A stretch of DNA of 5,988 nt from an uncultured Ruminococcus sp. (GCA_910577575.1 CAJTOG010000088.1:1-5988), one strand, 5' to 3'. Numbered from the stretch's first letter, positions 1-5,934 are shown. Made by a program: numbers and translations. The notes: a model not told the origin generated them from the letters alone.

Positions 1-1084
1 CAATACGTTTAGCACAGCCATTCATCGCATTGAACGATACAAAATACCCTCCCTCTGGTTCAGTCCATTCTCCAATTCCGAGAGGAGCAATTTCAGCTTT
101 CAGCATATCACATACAAGCTTGAATTTAGGTGCAATTATAGTAGTATGTTTCTTCATATGTTCTTTCATGTTCTCAAAAGTACCGAAAAATTTAACATGA
201 CGGAACTGGTTCATCTTATCATAACTGATAATGCTGATACCAAGATATTTTTTAAGATTTTCAACGTTTTCCCTGCTGGCACCCATAACAGCGACTCCGG
301 CTCCGGGGAAAGTAATTTTTGAAGTTGAACCGAAAATATATACCATATTTTCGTTACCTGCTTTTTTTGCCTCATCAAGAATATTAAGTATATATTTCGG
401 ATTTTCTGTAAGGTGATGAATGCAGTAGGCATTATCCCAGAAAATACGGAAATCCTTAGCTTTCGGCTTAAGATTTGCAAATCTTCTTACAGTTTCATCA
501 CTGTATGAAATACCATCAGGATTTGAATACTGAGGTACACACCAGATACCCTTGATTTCCTCATCTTCTGAAACAAGTCTTTCTATCATATCCATATCAG
601 GACCTGTAGGAGTCATCGGAACATTTATCATTTCAACACCAAAAAATTCAGTGACTTTAAAATGTCTGTCATATCCCGGAACAGGACAAAGGAACTTGAC
701 CTTATCAAGTTTTCCCCATGGGGTATTCCCCAAAACCCCTTTGTTAAATGCTGTCTGAACAGCCCAGAACATAGCGTTAAGACTGGAATTTCCAAAGATA
801 ATGACTTCATCCTCATCAACGCCAATCATATCGGAAAAAAGCTTCTTAGCTTCCGGAATACCATCGAGCATACCATAGTTTCTTACGTCAATGCCATTTT
901 CACTTACAAAATCTCCGTCATCAAAAACACTGAGCATATCAAGACTGAGCTCAAGTTGTTCTTTACAGGGGTTTCCTCTTGACATATTAAGACAAAGACC
1001 CTGTGCCTTAAATTCATTATAGAGAGCTTCATTTTCATTTTTGAAATCAAGAAGCTGCTCTTTGCTCATTTCAGATAAATTCAT
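1..1084 (-). CDS. PLP-dependent aminotransferase, AspT-like fold type I (partial, 3' end outside window)
   Basis: The gene enters from the left edge; 361 codons are visible and roughly 60-70 C-terminal residues are probably missing, judging from a family length near 420-430. It should transfer an amino group from an amino acid (probably aspartate, perhaps other donors) to a 2-oxo acid in the cytosol. Visible landmarks are SRGNP (residues 35-39), NYGMLDG (69-75), GNSSLN (98-103, cofactor phosphate region), NPDG (188-191), DNAY (217-220; Asp for the pyridine nitrogen, Tyr for the cofactor O3') and TSK with Lys256 as the Schiff-base lysine. The overall style fits the group of Corynebacterium glutamicum AspT (Pfam PF12897) rather than classical AspC. 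In the usual SKxxxxGxRxG signature the Arg position is Gly263 (FPGAGVA). The ATG at 1084 is set by AGGTGAT at 1094-1100, 9 nt upstream. It is transcribed divergently from the transglutaminase gene. Family is fairly sure; the substrate is inferred. Confidence 0.9.
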   Translation of the reverse strand, partial: MNLSEMSKEQLLDFKNENEALYNEFKAQGLCLNMSRGNPCKEQLELSLDMLSVFDDGDFVSENGIDVRNYGMLDGIPEAKKLFSDMIGVDEDEVIIFGNSSLNAMFWAVQTAFNKGVLGNTPWGKLDKVKFLCPVPGYDRHFKVTEFFGVEMINVPMTPTGPDMDMIERLVSEDEEIKGIWCVPQYSNPDGISYSDETVRRFANLKPKAKDFRIFWDNAYCIHHLTENPKYILNILDEAKKAGNENMVYIFGSTSKITFPGAGVAVMGASRENVENLKKYLGISIISYDKMNQFRHVKFFGTFENMKEHMKKHTTIIAPKFKLVCDMLKAEIAPLGIGEWTEPEGGYFVSFNAMNGCAKRI

Positions 1085-1122
1085 TTTCGGAACATCACCT
1101 TTCAAAATTTTCTGTATCGTTC

Positions 1123-1146
1123 CGGCTGTGATTTTCTCACAATCCG
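1123..1146 (-). promoter_or_regulatory. Possible leader hairpin or operator upstream of the aminotransferase
   Basis: A dyad TGTGA-N5-TCACA (1127-1141) is flanked by CGG/CCG (1123-1125 and 1144-1146) with a small asymmetric internal loop. It lies at or just after the predicted transcription start, inside the leader. It could be an mRNA stem-loop or a repressor site; it has no T tract and is not an intrinsic terminator. The function is unknown. Confidence 0.3.
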
Positions 1147-1154
1147 ATATTTTA

Positions 1155-1183
1155 AGTATACCACACTGTAAAAATATTTTCAA
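1155..1183 (-). promoter_or_regulatory. Sigma-A promoter of the aminotransferase gene, extended -10
   Basis: Read on the minus strand: -35 TTGAAA (1178-1183), a 17-bp spacer ending in TGG, and -10 TATACT (1155-1160). The TG one base before the -10 box makes it an extended -10 promoter. Transcription would start near 1148, giving a leader of about 60 nt before the ATG at 1084. An overlapping TTGTCA lies 7 bp further upstream and is a less well spaced -35 alternative. Confidence 0.75.
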
Positions 1184-1456
1184 GTGACAAGATAACAAAT
1201 AATATAACTCAATAAAATATTTTTTTAGCTGTTTCGGCTAAATTTGTCTTTATACGACGGTTAAGTGTATATGAACGGTGGACATAATTTAATTATTAAA
1301 ATAAATATATAATTATTTATTGATTTGAGATAATCAATTTAAGTATAAATTTATTTCTTAATAATAATTCCTTAATATTTTTGAAGGAGTAATCCCAGAT
1401 AAATTAATGTAATACATCTGCTTTTTTAAAAATGGAAAAAATATAATAATCACATA
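1184..1456. other. A+T-rich divergent intergenic region, no gene seen
   Basis: This stretch lies between the two divergent promoters. I find no ORF with a credible ribosome site and no recognisable RNA family. It holds small dyads: TTTAGC-N7-GCTAAA (1224-1242); AATAAATA around TATAAT near 1298-1319; and ATTGATT-N6-AATCAAT (1319-1338). These may be regulatory or simply reflect base composition. A GAAGGAG at 1383-1389 precedes only ATG-TAA. Confidence 0.6.
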
Positions 1457-1485
1457 TTGACAAATTCATTTATATATTATATAAT
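1457..1485 (+). promoter_or_regulatory. Consensus sigma-A promoter of the transglutaminase-dockerin gene
   Basis: A perfect -35 TTGACA (1457-1462), a 17-bp spacer and a perfect -10 TATAAT (1480-1485) lie upstream of the gene. The start would be near 1492, giving a leader of about 57 nt. A second TATAAT occurs at 1493-1498 but lacks a good -35. With every key base at consensus the unregulated promoter should be strong, which makes a repressor on the overlapping dyad plausible. Confidence 0.8.
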
Positions 1486-1501
1486 TATTTTATATAATAT
1501 A
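1473..1501. repeat. 12-bp perfect inverted repeat over the -10 box and transcription start
   Basis: The arms TATATTATATAA (1473-1484) and TTATATAATATA (1490-1501) are perfect reverse complements separated by 5 bp. The dyad covers the -10 box and the expected start point of the transglutaminase promoter, where a repressor operator would sit. The DNA here is almost purely A and T, so part of the symmetry may be compositional. Confidence 0.5.
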
Positions 1502-1548
1502 GATATAGATATTTTCGGGAATTGAAGTAAAAAACGGAGGTTTTTATC

Positions 1549-2883
1549 ATGAAAAAATTTTTACGTTCAGCCTTACCTGTACTGACAGCTTATTGTCTTA
1601 CAACAAGCACTTTTTCTGCTGTTACTTTATACGGAGAGGCCTATAATGAAACAGGTACAATTGATATGTCGCAGTATCAAATGAATTTTGGAAACTATAC
1701 CGGTAATTCAACATCTCCTGATTACATACATATCCTCGCCAACAACATTGGCAAAGATTATCTCATAGGAGATTATCTTGACAATAATAATAAAGCAGTA
1801 TATGCAGCTATGGCAGAACTTGTGAATCCCTCAACAGAAAAATTCACTGTTAAACTTCCGGAGCCTGTAGTATTTACAACAAGTGATATAAATGCAGGCG
1901 GAGAAGATTTTTCAAATGCAGTATTCAGTGCGTGTGCAAGTGCAAAAGATGCAGTTTCATTTGATATGCCTGAAATATTCTGGCTTGACCAGAACAATAC
2001 TTTAGTTTCTGTTGGAAATATGCCTTACAAATATAACAGGCGTACCGGACTGTATACATGTACCATTGAGGCAATTACTTTTACTCCTGCATATTACAGT
2101 GGATTTGCTGATATTGATGAAATTCTTGAATATAAGGCACTTCTCAAAGATGCTGTTGATAATTTTTCCGTTAAAGGTAATACAAATGCTGAAAAACTTA
2201 AGGATATCCATGATAAAATTGCAGATTTCACTTATTACGATATAGAAGGCAGATTTTCAGGTTCTGCATTAAGTTCACTCGTAGTCTCAGGAGCTGTCTG
2301 TGAGGGGTATGCAAAAGGTTTTAAAATGATTTGCGACAAAATCGGAATACCGTGTGTATGTGTTTTCGGCAATTATGATGAAACAAACAAAACAGCTCAT
2401 ATGTGGAATTATGTTCTGATGGAAGATGACTGCTGGTATGCAGTTGATTTGACATGGGATGACTGTGACGGCGAAGACGGAATTGATGTCAAATATGAAT
2501 ACTTCCTTAAAGGTTCTGCTGATTTCAATGCCAATCATACACCAACAGAAAACTATTTTATGTCGAATCTTAAATATCCTGAAATAGCATTATGGAATTA
2601 CGGAGAAAATCCAAATTTAACAACTACAACCACAACTACCATTACAACCAAAACAACAACAACCTCTGCATTGTCTGATGAATATGAATATGGCGACCTC
2701 AATCATGACGGAAAAATTTCTATTGCCGATCTTGTATATGTATCAAATCATGTTCTTGATATAGAACCTGCCGAATATTCATGCGATTTGAATCAGGATA
2801 ATAGAATTGATGTATATGATGTTATAATTATGAGACAGATTATTGCTAATATAATGTTAGAAGATTATATACCTATTGTATAA
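1549..2883 (+). CDS. Secreted transglutaminase-core protein with C-terminal dockerin
   Basis: A 444-residue exported protein. Residues 1 to about 24-31 form a signal peptide (basic MKK, hydrophobic core). Residues 32-180 are a region I do not recognise. Residues about 190-345 contain a transglutaminase-like core: catalytic Cys251 in CEGYAKGF, His284 in HMWNYV, Asp300 in YAVDLTWDD. Such domains are cysteine peptidases or amide-bond transferases; the substrate here is unknown. A Thr-rich linker (358-373) leads to a dockerin with two F-hand repeats: D383/N385/D387/S391/D394 (DLNHDGKISIAD) and D413/N415/D417/D421/D424 (DLNQDNRIDVYD). The dockerin should bind Ca2+ and dock into a cohesin on a scaffoldin or the cell surface. 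Presumed cohesin-contact residues differ between repeats (Ile392-Ala393 versus Val422-Tyr423). The ATG follows GGAGG (1536-1540) by 8 nt. It is monocistronic, with its own promoter and terminator, and convergent with the thioesterase gene. Confidence 0.93.
   Translation: MKKFLRSALPVLTAYCLTTSTFSAVTLYGEAYNETGTIDMSQYQMNFGNYTGNSTSPDYIHILANNIGKDYLIGDYLDNNNKAVYAAMAELVNPSTEKFTVKLPEPVVFTTSDINAGGEDFSNAVFSACASAKDAVSFDMPEIFWLDQNNTLVSVGNMPYKYNRRTGLYTCTIEAITFTPAYYSGFADIDEILEYKALLKDAVDNFSVKGNTNAEKLKDIHDKIADFTYYDIEGRFSGSALSSLVVSGAVCEGYAKGFKMICDKIGIPCVCVFGNYDETNKTAHMWNYVLMEDDCWYAVDLTWDDCDGEDGIDVKYEYFLKGSADFNANHTPTENYFMSNLKYPEIALWNYGENPNLTTTTTTTITTKTTTTSALSDEYEYGDLNHDGKISIADLVYVSNHVLDIEPAEYSCDLNQDNRIDVYDVIIMRQIIANIMLEDYIPIV
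2620..2664 (+). repeat. Low-complexity ACN codon tract encoding the Thr-rich linker
   Basis: Fifteen codons, almost all ACA/ACT/ACC, with one Ile and one Lys, encode residues 358-372 between the catalytic module and the dockerin. Such linkers are flexible and, in ruminococcal extracellular enzymes, plausibly O-glycosylated. The near-repetitive triplets could vary in length by slippage without breaking the frame. Confidence 0.8.
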
Positions 2884-2931
2884 ACTAATTTTTTAGATAA
2901 TAATTGGTTCACATTTAAAAACGCTAAAATA

Positions 2932-2972
2932 GTTGAAAAAAATCCCGTCATAAAGACGGGACTTTTTTCAAC
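2932..2972. terminator. Bidirectional intrinsic terminator between convergent genes
   Basis: The core stem TCCCGTC (2943-2949) pairs with GACGGGA (2955-2961) around a 5-nt ATAAA loop. T6 follows on the plus strand, and the A7 on the left gives a T tract for the minus strand. The outer GTTGAAAAAA/TTTTTTCAAC extends pairing by 10 bp after a single A/C mismatch. It should stop the transglutaminase transcript and, from the other side, the synthetase-thioesterase operon. The thioesterase stop codon lies inside it. Confidence 0.9.
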
Positions 2973-3372
2973 ACTTATGAAATCCTACTGTTTTTATATC
3001 AGCAGCTATATTGCCAAGATTATCCTTAACTATTATATGATAACAACAAACAGAGCGACCATCTTTAACCAAGGTTGCTTCAGCAGTAAGACTGTCACCT
3101 TTTACTGCTCCAATAAATGCAATATCAGTGTTCAGAGCAACAGTACCCATATTCTGCCAGTTTGCAGCAACAGCAAAGGCAAAATCCGCAAGAGTGAAAT
3201 GTACTCCCCCCATAACTCCGCCCATGGCATTACGATGACATTCAGTAAGCTGAACACTGCATTTAGCATAATGGTCACCTATTTCATCAATAACCATACC
3301 GTTTTCAGTTGCAAATTTATCATTCCTGAAAATCTCTCTTACTTCCTGAAGTTTTTCATTATAGTTGTACAT
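2968..3372 (-). CDS. PaaI-type hotdog-fold acyl-CoA thioesterase
   Basis: A cytosolic 134-residue protein of usual single-hotdog length, predicted to hydrolyse an acyl-CoA to free acid and CoA. The family signature is clear at residues 46-63: HRNAMGGVMGGVHFTLAD, with Asn48, the Gly-Gly at 55-56 starting the hotdog helix, and Asp63 as the likely catalytic acid. The position usually occupied by His in HGG is Met54. Such proteins normally work as dimers or tetramers with active sites at subunit interfaces. The ATG at 3372 follows GAGGAA (3381-3386) by 8 nt. It lies 23 nt downstream of the acyl-CoA synthetase stop with no terminator between, so the two genes are almost certainly one operon. The substrate is probably related to the synthetase product. 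Its last codons and TGA stop overlap the bidirectional terminator. Confidence 0.88.
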   Translation of the reverse strand: MYNYNEKLQEVREIFRNDKFATENGMVIDEIGDHYAKCSVQLTECHRNAMGGVMGGVHFTLADFAFAVAANWQNMGTVALNTDIAFIGAVKGDSLTAEATLVKDGRSVCCYHIIVKDNLGNIAADIKTVGFHKC

Positions 3373-3395
3373 TTAATTTATTCCTCACTATAAAA

Positions 3396-5030
3396 TCAAT
3401 TTTTAATCTGAGATGCTACAAGGCTTTCTCCACAATAAATTTCACGAAGTTTGAGCTTTTCTATCTTCCCTGTGGGATTTCTCGGAACATCAGCAAAAAT
3501 AATTCTGTGCGGACGTTTATATCTCGGCATCTTCTGACAGAATATATTTATCTCTTCTTCCGTACAGGCCATTCCTTCCTTTATGGAAATAACAGCAGCA
3601 GCAATTTCTCCGAGTCTCTTATCCGGAAGACCGATAACAGCAACATCCTTTACAGCAGGATGAGACCTTAAAAAATCTTCAATCTGAACGGGATAAAGGT
3701 TTTCTCCGCCGCTTATTATGACGTCTTTTTTACGGTCAACAAGATAAATGAAACCATCTTCATCTTCCTGTGCCATATCACCGGTAAGAAGCCAGCCATT
3801 CTTTAAAGTTTCAGCAGTTGCTTTTTCATCATTATAATAACAGGTCATAACTCCCGGACCTTTTACATAAAGCTCTCCGACTTGTCCATGCTCAACAGCA
3901 TTTCCATTTTCATCAGCAATTTTAACTTCCCAGCCAAATCCGGCCTTTCCGATTGCCCCGACTTTATGAATATTATCAACTCCGAGATGTACGCAACCTG
4001 GACCAATCGACTCACTGAGTCCATAGTTTGTATCATATTTATGATTCGGAAAATGTTCTTTCCAACGGGCAATAAGTGAAGGCGGAACAGGCTGTGCACC
4101 TATATGCATAAGCCGCCACTGTAAAAGCTGATAATTTTCAGTATTGATTTCTCCCCTGTCAACAGCATCAAGAATATCTTGTGCCCAAGGTACCAGAAGC
4201 CAAACTATACTGCACTTTTCATTTGAAACAGTCTCAATAATTGATTTCGGCTTAACTCCTTTTAAAAGCACTGCCTTGCCTCCGGACTGTAAACTTCCGA
4301 ACCAATGCATTTTTGCACCCGTATGATAAAGAGGCGGTATGCATAAAAACACATCATCATGTGTCTGCCCGTGATGATTCTGCTCAACTTTTGCAGAATG
4401 AACAAGACTTTCATGATTATGCAGAATTGCTTTAGGAAAACCTGTAGTACCTGATGAAAAATAAATGGCAGCATCATCTGAATCACTTATTTTTATGTCA
4501 GGTGCATCTCCCGAACAATTTGCGGAATGACTGTCATAGTGTTCAGCAAATGAAGGACAGCCTTCACCGACATAGAAAAGCAATCTGTTACGACTGATTT
4601 CTTCAGCAATTTCCTCAACACGTCCGATAAATTCAGGACCGAACATAAGTACATCAACCTCTGCCAAATCAAGACAGTATCTGATTTCTTCGGCAGTATA
4701 ACGAAAATTCAACGGTACGGCAAGTGCACCTGTCTTGAGTATTCCGAAATAAATCGGAAGCCATTCAAGACAATTCATAAGCAGTATACCAACTTTATCA
4801 CCTTTCTTTACTCCTCTTTCAAGAAGCATATTTGCAAATCTATTTGCTTTTTCATTGAAAACCTTCCATGTAATCTCACGCCTGTAACAGCACTCCGGAT
4901 TAGGTTCAATAAGTTCATATTCACGCCATGTAACACGTCGGGTTTCGGTAATTTCGGGATTAACCTCGACAAGTGCAACGTCATTTCCATAAAGCATAGC
5001 ATTTCTTTCAAGTAATTCTGTAATCGGCAT
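3396..5030 (-). CDS. AMP-forming acyl-CoA synthetase (acyl-CoA ligase)
   Basis: A 544-residue cytosolic member of the adenylate-forming (ANL) superfamily. It activates a carboxylic acid with ATP to an acyl-AMP and transfers it to CoA. All core motifs are intact: P-loop SSGTTGFPK (192-200), PPLYHTG (232-238), NYGLSES (335-341), TGD (416-418), hinge region VDRKKDVIISGGENLYP (431-447), and NPTGK with the catalytic Lys522. Length and motif order match medium/long-chain fatty acid ligases; the substrate cannot be read from the sequence. The N-terminus has about 20 extra residues with a repeated RRxTW motif (31-35 and 50-55). The ATG at 5030 follows GAAAGGA, whose AGGA core (5041-5044) is 10 nt upstream. 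It is the first gene of an operon with the downstream thioesterase, an opposing pair that suggests control of an acyl-CoA pool or rescue of CoA. Confidence 0.93.
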   Translation of the reverse strand: MPITELLERNAMLYGNDVALVEVNPEITETRRVTWREYELIEPNPECCYRREITWKVFNEKANRFANMLLERGVKKGDKVGILLMNCLEWLPIYFGILKTGALAVPLNFRYTAEEIRYCLDLAEVDVLMFGPEFIGRVEEIAEEISRNRLLFYVGEGCPSFAEHYDSHSANCSGDAPDIKISDSDDAAIYFSSGTTGFPKAILHNHESLVHSAKVEQNHHGQTHDDVFLCIPPLYHTGAKMHWFGSLQSGGKAVLLKGVKPKSIIETVSNEKCSIVWLLVPWAQDILDAVDRGEINTENYQLLQWRLMHIGAQPVPPSLIARWKEHFPNHKYDTNYGLSESIGPGCVHLGVDNIHKVGAIGKAGFGWEVKIADENGNAVEHGQVGELYVKGPGVMTCYYNDEKATAETLKNGWLLTGDMAQEDEDGFIYLVDRKKDVIISGGENLYPVQIEDFLRSHPAVKDVAVIGLPDKRLGEIAAAVISIKEGMACTEEEINIFCQKMPRYKRPHRIIFADVPRNPTGKIEKLKLREIYCGESLVASQIKN

Positions 5031-5067
5031 TATATAAAAATCCTTTCGTTTTTAATCAGATATATTA

Positions 5068-5096
5068 ATTTTAACACAAAAAAGCGAAAAAGTAAA
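5068..5096 (-). promoter_or_regulatory. Promoter of the acyl-CoA synthetase-thioesterase operon
   Basis: Read on the minus strand: -35 TTTACT (5091-5096, 4 of 6 consensus bases), a 17-bp spacer, and -10 TAAAAT (5068-5073) preceded by TGT, an extended -10. The start would be near 5061, leaving a leader of about 30 nt to the ATG at 5030. Other -10-like sites (TATAAT on the minus strand at 5147-5152) lie further upstream but lack a convincing -35. Confidence 0.6.
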
Positions 5097-5195
5097 TAGG
5101 ATTTAATAAAGCATTTTATACAAAATTATTGTTTGTTTATTGTAGAATTATACAAAAACTTATCTTATATGTTTTATAGAATCTGTCATTGATAT

Positions 5196-5679
5196 TTAAT
5201 TATTTTTATTTTCATATGTTTCTATAAACTGCATAATAATGATTACATCACTAATATTAACAGAATTATCTTCACTAACGTCACCAATACATACCAATTT
5301 CCTATTGACTTTACTTTATTGTTTAAAGCATTTACAAAAAACACAAAAGCGTATGTAATATTGAACAACATTAATCTTGATATCAGTGATGCAATTATCC
5401 TTTTTTTAAATCTTTTTAACAATATTATAATTAATTCTATTATAAGTACATCTTTATCTTTATTTAATGAATGAGAAACAATAGTAATATTACTTTCCTT
5501 TGCAGGTTCTGTTTTATTTTCTATTGTACTTTCTGCTTTTTCAGGTTCCGTTTTTTCTTTTTTTGTAACCTTTTCTGAAGAACTGTTTGACGGTTAATAA
5601 TTGTTTTGCGGAATATCTCCACATGATGCAAAAAAAGTCAACATCATTAAAGCACATATAATAGCTAAATGTTTTTCAT
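5196..5679 (-). pseudogene. Decayed lipoprotein gene with C-terminal dockerin remnants
   Basis: From the ATG at 5679 the frame stops after four codons. Adding one A to the A tract at 5672-5676 restores a lipoprotein signal peptide: MKKH, a hydrophobic stretch, then FASCG with the lipid-anchor Cys at 5621-5623. That frame has a TAA at 5594-5596, then a Ser, Lys, Glu and Pro-rich linker (SSSEKVTKKEKTEPEKAES...). An F-hand-like repeat follows, SLNKDKDVLIIELIIILL (about 5417-5470). A second one-base loss, probably in the A tracts at 5401-5417, moves the frame. The new frame has a TAA at 5316-5318 and ends with a clear dockerin repeat, GDVSEDNSVNISDVIIIMQF, before the stop at 5196. Repaired, it would encode about 161 residues: a small membrane-anchored protein carrying a dockerin. 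The two repeats align position by position but are about 63 residues apart, versus 30 in the transglutaminase dockerin. The ribosome site is weak. The promoter still looks good. Confidence 0.75.
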
Positions 5680-5714
5680 ATGAATATACTTCAAAAAATA
5701 AATTTAACAACAAA

Positions 5715-5743
5715 ATTTTACCATATTTTTCTAAATATTTCAA
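5715..5743 (-). promoter_or_regulatory. Promoter upstream of the lipoprotein-dockerin pseudogene
   Basis: Read on the minus strand: -35 TTGAAA (5738-5743), a 17-bp spacer ending in TGG, and -10 TAAAAT (5715-5720), again with an extended TG. The start would be near 5708, about 30 nt before the ATG at 5679. Its survival suggests recent decay, so the region may still be transcribed. Confidence 0.6.
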
Positions 5744-5761
5744 GATTTATGTTAGTACAAG

Positions 5762-5780
5762 TGTCGTAGTAAATGTCGTA
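5762..5780. repeat. Short direct repeat TGTCGTA, two copies
   Basis: TGTCGTA occurs at 5762-5768 and 5774-5780, a 12-bp period, about 20 bp upstream of the -35 box of the pseudogene promoter and downstream of the tRNA terminator. It could be a remnant of a tandem regulator-binding site. The copies are short and may be chance. Confidence 0.3.
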
Positions 5781-5796
5781 TTGGATATTTAAATAT

Positions 5797-5829
5797 AAAA
5801 AAACCGTTTGCAGGAAAACCCACAAACGG
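5797..5829 (-). terminator. Intrinsic terminator of the tRNA cluster
   Basis: On the minus strand CCGTTTG pairs with CAAACGG (5804-5829). The stem can continue inward through two wobble and two G-C pairs to a TTTT loop, and seven T follow (A7 at 5797-5803 on the plus strand). It begins 8 nt after the CCA end of tRNA-Ser. There is no T tract on the other side, so it works in one direction only. Confidence 0.92.
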
Positions 5830-5836
5830 CTACATT

Positions 5837-5928
5837 TGGCGGACAGGGAGGGATTCGAACCCTCGATACGCTATTAACGTATACACGAGTTCCAGTCGTG
5901 CGCCTTAGACCAGCTCAGCCACCTGTCC
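5837..5928 (-). tRNA. tRNA-Ser (anticodon GGA)
   Basis: A complete class II tRNA of 92 nt with encoded CCA. The acceptor stem is GGACAGG/CCTGTCC with discriminator G, as expected for bacterial serine tRNAs. The anticodon stem CACGA/TCGTG encloses the loop CTGGAAC with anticodon GGA at 5891-5893, reading UCC and UCU. The long variable arm forms ATACG/CGTAT. The T arm is GAGGG-TTCGAAT-CCCTC. It lies 6 nt downstream of the tRNA-Leu gene, and both are closed by the terminator at 5797-5829. Confidence 0.97.
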
Positions 5929-5934
5929 ATACTT

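Noticed and set aside
662..982. 106-codon plus-strand ORF inside the aminotransferase region
   Set aside because: The minus strand is an unbroken aminotransferase frame with all active-site motifs; this ORF has no ribosome site and is a shadow.
1224..1242. TTTAGC-N7-GCTAAA hairpin as a terminator
   Set aside because: No T tract follows on either strand (the A/T runs are on the wrong side) and the stem is weak.
1383..1412. Ribosome-site-like GAAGGAG with a following ATG
   Set aside because: The ATG at 1407 is followed at once by TAA and the spacing is too long; no small ORF results.
2977..3393. 138-codon plus-strand ORF opposite the thioesterase
   Set aside because: It is antisense to a gene with a clear hotdog signature, ribosome site and operon context, and its translation resembles no family I recognise.
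5378..5411. Minus-strand DNCITDIKINVVQYYI as a third dockerin repeat
   Set aside because: It would begin inside the end of repeat 1, only about 20 residues on, and lacks the Asp at the last Ca2+ position (Lys instead); it is more likely linker.
5601..5792. 63-codon plus-strand ORF beside the tRNA terminator
   Set aside because: It has no ribosome site, composition is purely A+T driven, and it runs antisense to the lipoprotein pseudogene signal region and its promoter.
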